Origin: Pseudoalteromonas sp. A25 | GTDB lineage: Bacteria; Pseudomonadota; Gammaproteobacteria; Enterobacterales; Alteromonadaceae | Length of the DNA stretch: 64,000 bases | NCBI RefSeq assembly: GCF_009176705.1 | Contig: NZ_AP021846.1 | Span: forward strand, 1,768,001 to 1,832,000 | Direction of reading: 5' to 3' | Shown here: one piece after another, positions 36,072 to 44,454 of the stretch | Numbering within the stretch: the first letter of the stretch is position 1 | Layout of the letters: each line of letters starts with the position of its first letter | The notes under the pieces: model-generated | The model's input: only the letters and a program-made list of their open reading frames with translations | Told to the model about the DNA's origin: nothing | Databases searched by the model: none | Position numbers and translations under genes: made by a program

Positions 36072-36236
36072 ATGAAATTAAAATTACAAAAGAAAAGTAT
36101 GAAGAAATTATCAGAAGATAAAAAAATATCTCATAAGCTTACACCCGCAATTGGTGGCGCAGGTAGATTGAGTGCTGATTGGGCATTTACTTGTGGCTGG
36201 GGTGACCGTGAGCATACTTGTATCGAGCCGTGGTAA
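36072..36236 (+). CDS. Orphan double-glycine leader peptide 2 (putative RiPP/bacteriocin-like precursor)
   Basis: A 54-residue reading frame with ribosome site AAGGA seven bases before the ATG. The leader MKLKLQKKSMKKLSEDKK is Lys-rich and ends in TPAIGGAG (24-31), closely matching the plan of the peptide at 11009 (IKLNKKTIKTL then QIAGGG). The tail (about 30-54) is different: aromatic, Gly-rich, with Cys41 and Cys50 that could form a disulfide or thioether, in DWAFTCGWGDREHTCIEPW. Conserved leader with a variable core is the hallmark of ribosomal peptide precursors. No maturation enzyme or exporter is adjacent; the function is inferred from layout only. Confidence 0.65.
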   Translation: MKLKLQKKSMKKLSEDKKISHKLTPAIGGAGRLSADWAFTCGWGDREHTCIEPW

Positions 36237-36248
36237 ACTTGATTAGTA

Positions 36249-36269
36249 TTGGGCGCCATTGGCGCTCAA
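36249..36269 (+). terminator. Hairpin after the peptide 2 gene
   Basis: TTGGGCGCC pairs with GGCGCTCAA (one G-T pair) around ATT, 12 bases after the stop codon; the T tract behind it is weak. Confidence 0.6.
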
Positions 36270-36391
36270 TTTCATTCCTAAAATAGTGGGTTTTTGGTTA
36301 ACTAGAACACATTTAGCACTAACAAATAGCTTCGACCGTACATAGAAAGTGGTAGAACCCGAGAAGCGTTCACTTCTCGGATAATAATGGC

Positions 36392-36640
36392 TTATTCTAA
36401 ACCTTGCTTTGTATATAGCGTTACTTTATCTGATACTAGAGTAACTTTTATATGCTTATCTTCGTTACCCCAAATACAGTTTGTATGTAGCGTTTTTTCT
36501 TCACAATTATCGGCAGCGCCTAAAATCGTTTCTATTTCAGTTTTATCCATGCCAACTTTAACTTTGTTATAGTTTTCTAGATTGACCTTTGAACAGCCCG
36601 CGAGTGTTAAAATTGCAGCGCCTACTAATAGTTTTTTCAT
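36392..36640 (-). CDS. Small lipoprotein with SmpA/OmlA-like (DUF3862-type) fold
   Basis: An 82-residue lipoprotein (MKKLLVGAAILTLAGC, Cys16) with YNKVKVGMDKTEIETILG, the typical start of the BamE/SmpA-like fold, and a Cys pair near residues 46 and 54 (DNCEEKTLHTNCIWG). Proteins of this type sit in the outer membrane or periplasm; function unknown. It lies just downstream of csiV on the same strand, 14 bases beyond that gene's end. Confidence 0.75.
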   Translation of the reverse strand: MKKLLVGAAILTLAGCSKVNLENYNKVKVGMDKTEIETILGAADNCEEKTLHTNCIWGNEDKHIKVTLVSDKVTLYTKQGLE

Positions 36641-36654
36641 GATTTTACCCGTTT

Positions 36655-37491
36655 TTAGTGTTTGTATTTTCTAATTTGAAAAATGATCCCAAGTTTTGGG
36701 TGGTCTAGATAGTGAATATCACCGCTATACACCCTTGTAAACTGCGACATTCTTGCTTTTTGAATCTCGCCATCATCGGCAACATAGCGAATATCTAAGT
36801 CGCTAGTCACATATAAATAATGTTTAACATGAATTTTCAGCAACCCTTCGAGTTGCCAATGGTCAATGTCGCCTTCATTTTGTTGTGTAAAAGGCTGATT
36901 AAGAAGGCCTAAATAACCATGTCGAGCAACCGTTTCGACTAACTTATAACTGTTAGGTGACTCAAATCTTTGCCCTGCAAATATTTTGATAAAGGGCGCA
37001 CGACGTTGACTTTGTTCAGGAAACCGCCAACCTGTATGCAGTAACGGCTTTAAGCCTTTTCTTTGTAGTTGCTTAAGGGTATTTGAAAATTGTAATTGTT
37101 GCTGTGATAGCAAGTAAATGCTATCCATATGTTCTTGTGGCTCTGCATAAGGGGAGAGCGGTAATGTGTCGTATTTAGAAATAAAATCATACTCAGGCGG
37201 GCACGCCCATGAATATGAATCATATACCCTGTGCGTTAGGGGGCGAGGGTCAAAATCACTGTCGCCCTCCAAGCAACGCTGTTGCCCTTGGGCATTAAAA
37301 CCATCGGTGAGCAAGTCTAGCTGTTTACTTCCTGTAATATCGGGGTGAACTAAACTGAAATCTTCTCTTAGCAATGGGGAGGGTTGTTGCTCAAAGGCAA
37401 TAAGCTCCACCTCAAACCAGCGTTGTGCATAGGCTGACGTTGCTTGGGTGAGTATAAAAAATAACAGACTTATTTTTGCTAAACGTTTCAT
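36655..37491 (-). CDS. csiV: CsiV-like periplasmic protein
   Basis: A 278-residue exported protein with a signal peptide (MKRLAKISLLFFILTQATSAYA), starting its mature part RWFEVELIAFEQ, a pattern of the CsiV family. CsiV was described in Vibrio as a periplasmic peptidoglycan-binding protein needed with LpoA/D-amino-acid signalling for cell-wall synthesis. The gene overlaps the end of mfd by four bases, an order conserved in Alteromonadales and Vibrio. Name by family and synteny. Confidence 0.75.
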   Translation of the reverse strand: MKRLAKISLLFFILTQATSAYAQRWFEVELIAFEQQPSPLLREDFSLVHPDITGSKQLDLLTDGFNAQGQQRCLEGDSDFDPRPLTHRVYDSYSWACPPEYDFISKYDTLPLSPYAEPQEHMDSIYLLSQQQLQFSNTLKQLQRKGLKPLLHTGWRFPEQSQRRAPFIKIFAGQRFESPNSYKLVETVARHGYLGLLNQPFTQQNEGDIDHWQLEGLLKIHVKHYLYVTSDLDIRYVADDGEIQKARMSQFTRVYSGDIHYLDHPKLGIIFQIRKYKH

Positions 37492-40400
37492 GCAACAGCC
37501 TTTTTATTAAAATCTTCGATCATTGCGCTTATCAGCTTTAATCGTTCTTGCCCGTTTTTTTCTTCTATCGCGAAACGTAACTTACTGGCGCCTTCCATTT
37601 TATAGACGCGAGGGTTGCTTTGTATCAAAGCAATGATGAACGTTGGGTTAACTTTTGTCGATTCATTAAACTCAAAATAGCCCCCTTTATTATTCGCCTC
37701 TACTTTACTAATTCCTAAGTGATTAGCTTTTTGCTTGAGTAGTTGAACGTTAAACAAGTTTTTCGCTGCATCTGGTAGCAAGCCAAAGCGATCGATTAAT
37801 TCGACTTGTAGCTCATCTAACTCATTTGGCGTATTTGCACTTGCAATACGCTTATACATGCTTAAACGCATGTTAACGTCAGGAATATAGTCATCAGGCA
37901 GTAACGCAGGGATCTTTAGATCAACATCGGTATGTTGTTGAAGTAGATTATCAAGTGTGGGCTCTTTGCCATCTTTTAATGCTTGCACTGCTTGATCAAG
38001 CATTTCCATGTATAAATTGAAACCTATAGATTGAATTTGGCCACTTTGGTCATCACCCAATAGCTCACCGGCACCACGGATCTCCAAGTCATGCGTTGCA
38101 AGCGCAAAGCCTGCACCTAAATCTTCTAAAGACTCAATGGCTTGTAAGCGCTTTACAGCATCTTTGGTTAAGCTTTGTGTGTTTCTAGTCAGTAAATATG
38201 CATATGCTTGGTGATGGCTGCGGCCCACACGGCCACGTAATTGGTGCATTTGCGCTAGACCAAGTTTATCTGCTCTATCCATAATAATGGTGTTAGCTGT
38301 TGGAATGTCGATGCCCGTTTCTATAATCGTGGTACAGATCAACACATTGTGCTTTTGGTGATAAAAATCACTCATCAAGTGTTCAAGCTCTCTTTCTCGC
38401 ATTTGCCCATGCGCCACCGCTATGCTTGCTTCGGGCACTAGTTCAGCGATGTCTGCCGCGGTTTTCTCAATGGTTTCAACGTTATTATGTAAAAAGTAAA
38501 CTTGGCCGCCGCGCTTTATTTCACGCAGAATAGCTTCTCTAATGAGGTCGTCGTTACGCTCTTTTACAAACGTCTTTATTGCTAGGCGCTTCGCGGGTGG
38601 GGTAGCGATTATCGACAGATCGCGCATACCACTCATCGCCATATTTAACGTACGTGGAATTGGTGTAGCCGTGAGCGTTAGGATATCGACATCTGCTCTT
38701 AGCTGCTTGATTTTTTCTTTTTGACGGACACCGAAACGGTGTTCTTCATCCACAATGAGTAAGCCAAGATCACTAAACTTAATGTTCTCTTGGATCAGTT
38801 TATGTGTGCCAATAACAATATCAATTTGGCCACTTGCTAGTTTGTCGAGTGTATCTTTTTGCTCTTTTGCGCTGTTAAAGCGCGATAGTACACCTACCTC
38901 AACAGGTAAATCAGCAAACCTATCTTTGAAGTTTTCAAAGTGTTGTTGTGCAAGTAAAGTTGTTGGCACGAGCACCGCCACTTGTTTATTATCATTGATT
39001 GCTGTGAATGCACCGCGCATTGCAACTTCTGTTTTACCAAAACCAACATCACCACATACAAGCCTATCCATTGCCTGATCGGATTGCATATCGGCTAATA
39101 CTGCCTCAATGGCATTGCGCTGATCGTCCGTTTCTTCAAAAGGAAAACTCTGCGCGAACTCGCGATAGAGTGAACCGTCTAGCTTAAATGCATGGCCAGG
39201 TTTACTTTGTCGTTTGGCATAAATATCTAGTAACTCAGCTGCAACATCACGGACCTTTTCAGCAGCGCGACGCTTGGCTTTTTCCCAAACATCCGAACCA
39301 AGCTTGTGTAAAGGCGCTGAAGCTTCTTCGCCGCCAGAGTAGCGGCTAAGCATATGCAATGCCGATACTGGTACATACAGCTTTGCATCATTGGCATAAG
39401 AAATAGTAACAAATTCAGTAGCGATACCCGCCGCGTCGATAGTTTGCAAACCAATGTAACGGCCAACACCATGATCTAAATGAACGATTGGTTGGCCTTC
39501 TTTTAACTCAGCCAAGTTGCGAATGAGTGCATCATGCCCTTGCTCATACTTGTGTTTTCTGCGTCGTCGTTGCGATACTTTTATACCAAGTAATTCTTGC
39601 TCAGTAATTATGCTTAAAGTGGGTTTTGCTAACTCGCGAGCACCGGATAAGCATACGCTTTGTTCTAAAGGACTTACAATTAGGCCGACATCAGTCTTAC
39701 TATTGATAAACTCATTGAAATCTTGAAACTCTTTAAGTTTGATCCCCGTTGGTTTTAACAAAGTGAGCAGCGACTCGCGACGGCCATCCGACTCAACGCT
39801 AAATAGTACGCGTGCTTGTTGCTTTTTCTGCGCCGTAATATAGTCAAGGATTTTGCTATATGGTTCGGTTAGCTTATGGTCAATTCGGATATCTTCGACA
39901 GGCTTTGCCGATAAGTTGGTATGTCCGGCTTTAGTTCCAAGTTTTGCCTGACTCAATTTAATGCGTGAATAACGGTTAAAATTACCAAATAGCTCTTCGA
40001 TTGGTTGATATAGTTTGGCCGGTTCAAGCAGTGGCCTTAGTGGGTCAACGCGACGGTTTTCGTAACGCTTTTCAACATCTTGCCAAAACAAATGTGCAGC
40101 ATGCTCTATACCTCCAAGATGCATTACAGTTGCATCATTGGGTAAATAGTCGAATATCGTTGCTAGCTTTTCATAAAACAACGGTAGATAGTACTCTATC
40201 CCTGCAGGCCAATTTCCTTTGCTTACCTGCATATAAATAGAGTCTTTTTCAGAGCTTGCGCCAAATGCCTCGCGATAAGCAATACGAAAACGCTCTATAT
40301 CAGATTCATTAGTTGGAAACTCATGTGCAGGCAAAAGGTCAATTTCTGCAACTTTATCGTTTGAACGCTGTGTTTCAATATCAAATAAACGAATACTATC

Positions 40401-40976
40401 TAATTCGTCATCAAAAAAATCAAAGCGATAGGGGTGTGGACTGCCCATTGGGTAAAGATCCACAATTGAGCCTCGTACGGCAAACTCGCCGTGTTCCATG
40501 ACTTGTTGAACGTGTCTATAACCTGATTCACTGAGCGCAGACTTAAGTTGCTGCGCGTCGATAATATCTCCGACTTTATATTTCAAGGCATTGCCGTAAA
40601 TGAAAGCGGGAGGGGCAGTACGCAGCATAAGCGTAGACACTGGCACAATTAACACACTATCACTTTGCTTTTTAAGCGCATTTAATGATGCTAATCGTGC
40701 TGAAATAATATCTTGGTGAGGAGAGAAGTGATCATATGGCAATGTCTCCCAATCAGGAAATACCATAACTGAGCGGTCTGGCAATAAGTAGCCAAGCTCT
40801 GTCTCGAGGCGCAATGCGCTAGGCGTATCTGGGGTAACGATGACAACCAATTCATGGTGTTGTGCTATCCCTGAACTTAGCGCAACACTTAAACCACTGC
40901 CACTGAGTTGGCCCCAATGGATCTTATCGGTTGGGCTTTTTACCCAAGGTAGTTCGCTCCAATGCGCTGAGGCCAT
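37488..40976 (-). CDS. mfd: Transcription-repair coupling factor
   Basis: A 1162-residue ATP-dependent DNA translocase that removes stalled RNA polymerase from DNA lesions and recruits UvrA. Domains in order: UvrB-like N-terminus (about 1-340), the RNA-polymerase-interaction domain with VHLDHGVGRYIGL (about 490-560), the helicase core with Walker A GDVGFGKTEVAMR, Walker B VDEEHRFGV and TATPIPRTLNMA, the TRG motif region LRGRVGRSHHQAYAYLL, and a C-terminal UvrA-binding domain. Length and motifs are complete. It is cotranscribed with csiV. Confidence 0.97.
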   Translation of the reverse strand: MASAHWSELPWVKSPTDKIHWGQLSGSGLSVALSSGIAQHHELVVIVTPDTPSALRLETELGYLLPDRSVMVFPDWETLPYDHFSPHQDIISARLASLNALKKQSDSVLIVPVSTLMLRTAPPAFIYGNALKYKVGDIIDAQQLKSALSESGYRHVQQVMEHGEFAVRGSIVDLYPMGSPHPYRFDFFDDELDSIRLFDIETQRSNDKVAEIDLLPAHEFPTNESDIERFRIAYREAFGASSEKDSIYMQVSKGNWPAGIEYYLPLFYEKLATIFDYLPNDATVMHLGGIEHAAHLFWQDVEKRYENRRVDPLRPLLEPAKLYQPIEELFGNFNRYSRIKLSQAKLGTKAGHTNLSAKPVEDIRIDHKLTEPYSKILDYITAQKKQQARVLFSVESDGRRESLLTLLKPTGIKLKEFQDFNEFINSKTDVGLIVSPLEQSVCLSGARELAKPTLSIITEQELLGIKVSQRRRRKHKYEQGHDALIRNLAELKEGQPIVHLDHGVGRYIGLQTIDAAGIATEFVTISYANDAKLYVPVSALHMLSRYSGGEEASAPLHKLGSDVWEKAKRRAAEKVRDVAAELLDIYAKRQSKPGHAFKLDGSLYREFAQSFPFEETDDQRNAIEAVLADMQSDQAMDRLVCGDVGFGKTEVAMRGAFTAINDNKQVAVLVPTTLLAQQHFENFKDRFADLPVEVGVLSRFNSAKEQKDTLDKLASGQIDIVIGTHKLIQENIKFSDLGLLIVDEEHRFGVRQKEKIKQLRADVDILTLTATPIPRTLNMAMSGMRDLSIIATPPAKRLAIKTFVKERNDDLIREAILREIKRGGQVYFLHNNVETIEKTAADIAELVPEASIAVAHGQMRERELEHLMSDFYHQKHNVLICTTIIETGIDIPTANTIIMDRADKLGLAQMHQLRGRVGRSHHQAYAYLLTRNTQSLTKDAVKRLQAIESLEDLGAGFALATHDLEIRGAGELLGDDQSGQIQSIGFNLYMEMLDQAVQALKDGKEPTLDNLLQQHTDVDLKIPALLPDDYIPDVNMRLSMYKRIASANTPNELDELQVELIDRFGLLPDAAKNLFNVQLLKQKANHLGISKVEANNKGGYFEFNESTKVNPTFIIALIQSNPRVYKMEGASKLRFAIEEKNGQERLKLISAMIEDFNKKAVA

Positions 40977-41000
40977 TGAACACTCCTATCTTATTGTTAT

Positions 41001-41891
41001 TTAATCTCTATAGATTTTACAAAGGTCTTGGTACTGATCGATGCGACGATCTCTTAGATACGGCCAAATGCGTCTTACGGATTCACTACGCGCTTGGTCA
41101 ATTTCTACAACCAATGTTTGTTCTTGCGTTTCACTACCGTGAGCAAGCATCTCACCTTGTGGGCCTGCCACAAAAGAATTACCCCAAAACTGGATCCCTG
41201 CGCTTTGACCACTTGGGTCTTGCTCATGACCTACACGATTAACACTTATCACAGGCACGCCATTGGCAACCGCATGGGCGCGCTGAGAGATTATCCAAGC
41301 GTCTCGTTGACGGATTTGCTCAGCATCATCGTCGCGTGGATCCCAGCCAATCGCCGTTGGGTAGATTAATAATTCAGCGCCAGCCATAGCCATCAGTCTA
41401 GCTGCTTCTGGAAACCATTGGTCCCAACACACTAAAACGCCCAGCTTGCCAACTGAGGTTTGGATTGGCGTAAAGCCTAAATCACCCGGTGTGAAGTAAA
41501 ACTTTTCGTAAAAGCCTGGGTCATCTGGAATATGCATTTTGCGGTACTTACCAGCGATACTGCCATCACTTTCGATTACTACAGCGGTATTGTGATAGAG
41601 CCCCGTTGCGCGTTTTTCGAATAATGATGTGACGATAACGATGTTTAGTTCTTTGGCAAGTTTACCGTATAAGTCAGTACTAGGTCCGGGAATGCTCTCT
41701 GCTAAGTCAAAAAGGTCGGTGTCTTCGGTTTGACAAAAATACAGGCTGCGATGCAGCTCTTGCAGCACAACAAGCTTCGCACCTTGGTTAGCAGCGTCTC
41801 GAATACCTTGCTCTGTTTTAGTTGCATTGTGGGCTAGATCGTCGGTGTTACTATGCTGTACTAACCCAACTTTCAATAATTGTTGACTCAT
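41001..41891 (-). CDS. aguB: N-carbamoylputrescine amidase
   Basis: A 296-residue nitrilase-family enzyme that hydrolyses N-carbamoylputrescine to putrescine, CO2 and ammonia. The catalytic triad is visible: Glu in LQELHRSLYF, Lys in KYRKMHIPDDPGFYEKFYF, and Cys in VLVCWDQWFPEAARLMA. I start at ATG 41891 (MSQQLLKVGLVQ); an in-frame extension into aguA is not protein-like for the family. It lies eight bases after aguA, forming the two-step agmatine to putrescine pathway. Confidence 0.95.
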   Translation of the reverse strand: MSQQLLKVGLVQHSNTDDLAHNATKTEQGIRDAANQGAKLVVLQELHRSLYFCQTEDTDLFDLAESIPGPSTDLYGKLAKELNIVIVTSLFEKRATGLYHNTAVVIESDGSIAGKYRKMHIPDDPGFYEKFYFTPGDLGFTPIQTSVGKLGVLVCWDQWFPEAARLMAMAGAELLIYPTAIGWDPRDDDAEQIRQRDAWIISQRAHAVANGVPVISVNRVGHEQDPSGQSAGIQFWGNSFVAGPQGEMLAHGSETQEQTLVVEIDQARSESVRRIWPYLRDRRIDQYQDLCKIYRD

Positions 41892-41899
41892 GGCGATTC

Positions 41900-42937
41900 C
41901 TATTTCAAAAAACCACGTGGTAGTTGCATTGTAATGCAATGCAAGCTACCAAATTGCTCAATAATGGGTAGGCAATTAATGCCTATTACAGTGTGTTCTG
42001 GGTACGCTTTTTGTATTTGAGCCAGTGCAAGGGCATCATGCTCATCGTTATACACAGGCACTAATACGCTACTGTTTATGATCAAATAATTGGCGTAGGT
42101 GGCTGGTAAACGGTCACCTTCATCGTTATACACGGCTTTTGGCCAAGGCAGAGGAATTAACTGGTAACTTGCACCTTGGTTGGTGCGAAAGCTTGTTAGT
42201 TGTTGTTCCATAGCGTTTAACGCACTGAAATGCTCATCGTTTTGGTCATCACATTGCACATAAACAAGTGTATTGTTGGGTGCAAACCTAACGAGTGTAT
42301 CAATATGGCTATCCGTATCGTCGCCGGCTAGATAGCCATGGTCAACCCACAAAAAATCACGCGCGCCTAGCTCTTCTTTGAGTAGCAACTCGATGCTTTG
42401 CTTATCGTAATTAGGGTTGCGATTTGGGTTAAGCAAACATTCAGAAGTGGTCAACAACGTACCATGTTCGTTTATTTCTATACCCCCACCTTCAAGCACA
42501 AAGTCTAGCGCTTTATATTGATTTGAAGGGTTAGCGGTTTGCTTAACCAATTCGTTGTTAATTGCATTATCAAGTGCTGCATCAAACTTGTTTCCCCAGC
42601 CATTGAAGGTGAAATCTTTGATCGCGAGTTGACCTTGACTATTTGCGCAAGTCAGAGGTCCGTGATCACGTGCCCATGTATCATTGCACGGTGTCACAAC
42701 AAAAATTATTTGCTCTAGGTTGACATCTGCACTGGCGAGTAGTCTAGAAATATGCGCTTTTAAAGACTCGTCATGGGCAATGATAACCACAGACTGGAGT
42801 TGACTAATTTGCTGGCATAAAGTGACATAAACAGGCTCTACATCAAGTAATATGTTTGCCCAATCAGTATTTTGATGTGGCCAAGTCAGCATAACCGCAT
42901 CTTGAGGCGCCCATTCAGGTAAAAGTCTAAAGTTCAT
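41900..42937 (-). CDS. aguA: Agmatine deiminase
   Basis: A 345-residue agmatine deiminase that turns agmatine into N-carbamoylputrescine and ammonia. It starts RLLPEWAPQDAVMLTWPH and has the conserved DTWARDHGPL, the substrate loop LEGGGIEINEHGTLLTTSE, a DTDSHIDTLVRF segment with the catalytic His, and the C-terminal nucleophile Cys in LHCITMQLP. The next gene aguB completes the route to putrescine; this pair is an operon. Confidence 0.95.
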   Translation of the reverse strand: MNFRLLPEWAPQDAVMLTWPHQNTDWANILLDVEPVYVTLCQQISQLQSVVIIAHDESLKAHISRLLASADVNLEQIIFVVTPCNDTWARDHGPLTCANSQGQLAIKDFTFNGWGNKFDAALDNAINNELVKQTANPSNQYKALDFVLEGGGIEINEHGTLLTTSECLLNPNRNPNYDKQSIELLLKEELGARDFLWVDHGYLAGDDTDSHIDTLVRFAPNNTLVYVQCDDQNDEHFSALNAMEQQLTSFRTNQGASYQLIPLPWPKAVYNDEGDRLPATYANYLIINSSVLVPVYNDEHDALALAQIQKAYPEHTVIGINCLPIIEQFGSLHCITMQLPRGFLK

Positions 42938-43006
42938 GATAAAACACTAATAAATTATTAAGCGGATAGTTTATCACTGTACTCGGAGGTGTCAGCTACT
43001 TTGTGC

Positions 43007-43588
43007 TTAATTTTGCTCTGATTGCCGTTTTTTTAACTGGCGAGTTTGGGCATGCAAACTGGCTCGGACGACAAGTTCGCGATCTTCGTCTCTAATAATG
43101 CTAAAAGCGAGCGTGTGCTGAAATTTTTCGGATGACAGCTTTTGTACTGCGATAACTTCACTGTAACAGTATATTGCTGCGGCTTCTTGGCGTAAAAATA
43201 ACTTAGTGCGAAATGCGCTGCCAATGGGGTGCTCTACATCACTGCTAAAGCGAATGCCACCACCACCGTATGAGTCGCAGAAGATGTTGTCTTCATCTGG
43301 CTGTTCTGTTGCAAGAATATGACTCATCATTAGGTCAATTTTTCGCGTCTGTGCTTGTAAAAAGGCCGCTAATTCAGACGCAAGATCTCCCATGTTTCGT
43401 AGCGGGCTGAGCATACTATGGTCAAGCTCTTTCATTTCTGTAGCGAGTTTGAACAACGCGGGAATTTTTGCTTCTAGCTCTGCTAGCGTTTCAGGTACTT
43501 GCTCAGCGCTCACTTCTTTGAGGTTAACTTGATTAGTTTCGTCAACTTGGAAGTATTGCTCAAAGCTTTCTTGGAGTTGCTTATTCAT
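43007..43588 (-). CDS. PilZ-like domain protein
   Basis: A 193-residue soluble protein. The N-terminal half is helical and acidic; the C-terminal half (about 95-180) contains DSYGGGGIRFSSDVEHPIG, matching the D/NxSxxG part of a PilZ domain, but the N-terminal RxxxR arginine motif for cyclic di-GMP is not seen. This is the divergent PilZ-like type found in Alteromonadales and Vibrio. It may have lost c-di-GMP binding. No operon partner. Confidence 0.7.
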   Translation of the reverse strand: MNKQLQESFEQYFQVDETNQVNLKEVSAEQVPETLAELEAKIPALFKLATEMKELDHSMLSPLRNMGDLASELAAFLQAQTRKIDLMMSHILATEQPDEDNIFCDSYGGGGIRFSSDVEHPIGSAFRTKLFLRQEAAAIYCYSEVIAVQKLSSEKFQHTLAFSIIRDEDRELVVRASLHAQTRQLKKRQSEQN

Positions 43589-43722
43589 TTAACACAGCCA
43601 TTGTAGTGTTTTATTTAATATTAACGGCTTAGCTGCAAAAACGCTATAGGCAGTGCAATCTCGTCGAGGTCAAAATTAATAATTCGAATAAAAATCTGTA
43701 CAAGAATAAATTTGTTGCAATA

Positions 43723-44376
43723 ATGTATCTTGATGAACTTTTAATTTACAAATTTTGGGTATTATATATGGATATAATTGAAAAGGACGTAGAGGCCTTA
43801 ACTTGTGCATTGTCGTTGCCAAAAAATTTAGTGATCAGACACGCAACTCGCAATGATGTAAAAGAAATGGCAAGTGTGACATACGAAAGCTGGCAGCTAG
43901 CATTTCAGCAATTCCTTCCTAAAGAAGTACTCGCACACGGAACTCCCGCATTTTTCGAACAAATTTGGTTATCTATTTTATCTAAACCTGAAAAACACAA
44001 CGCGATATTGATTTGTGATGGTTCAAAAATAGCTGCTTGTGGCGCCACAGGAGGCTATAGAGTTGCTCATAATCCTGTCAGTAGGAAAATATGTAAATTG
44101 AATGCCGGGGAGCTATATCGGGGGTATGTTTTACCTTGTTATCAAGGTAAAGGGCTTGGACAAGCATTACTAAAAGCCAGATTACTTAAACTCTATGAAC
44201 AGGGCTACCAAAAAGCATATACCTGGATTTACGCTAAAAATAGCAGAGCACGTGCGTTTTATGAAAAACACGGTGCGGTCAATTTAGATAGTGCGTTGGG
44301 TTTGACCATGAACAAGTATCCGTTTGAGGAAGTTTGTTACGGTCTTGAAGTGAGTAGCGCTTTTGATTTTCGGTAG
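43723..44376 (+). CDS. GNAT family N-acetyltransferase
   Basis: A 217-residue protein whose main domain (about 35-190) is a GNAT fold: LVIRHATRNDVKEMA at the start, then motif A with GYVLPCYQGKGLGQALL (pyrophosphate loop QGKGLG) and motif B with YAKNSRARAFYEKHGA. It transfers acetyl from acetyl-CoA to an unknown amine. The true start may be ATG 43768 (MDIIEKDVEAL) rather than 43723; neither has a strong ribosome site. A terminator follows at 44422. Confidence 0.82.
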   Translation: MYLDELLIYKFWVLYMDIIEKDVEALTCALSLPKNLVIRHATRNDVKEMASVTYESWQLAFQQFLPKEVLAHGTPAFFEQIWLSILSKPEKHNAILICDGSKIAACGATGGYRVAHNPVSRKICKLNAGELYRGYVLPCYQGKGLGQALLKARLLKLYEQGYQKAYTWIYAKNSRARAFYEKHGAVNLDSALGLTMNKYPFEEVCYGLEVSSAFDFR

Positions 44377-44421
44377 GTAACGTATTTGCAAAATTTTATA
44401 AATGTATTGCGTTAAAAAAGC

Positions 44422-44449
44422 AAAAGGTGGCATTTTAGCCACCTTTTTT
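44422..44449. terminator. Bidirectional terminator GNAT gene / RND pump
   Basis: Stem AAAAGGTGGC / GCCACCTTTT with a six-base loop and a T tract lies between two convergent genes. Confidence 0.9.
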
Positions 44450-44454
44450 GAACC

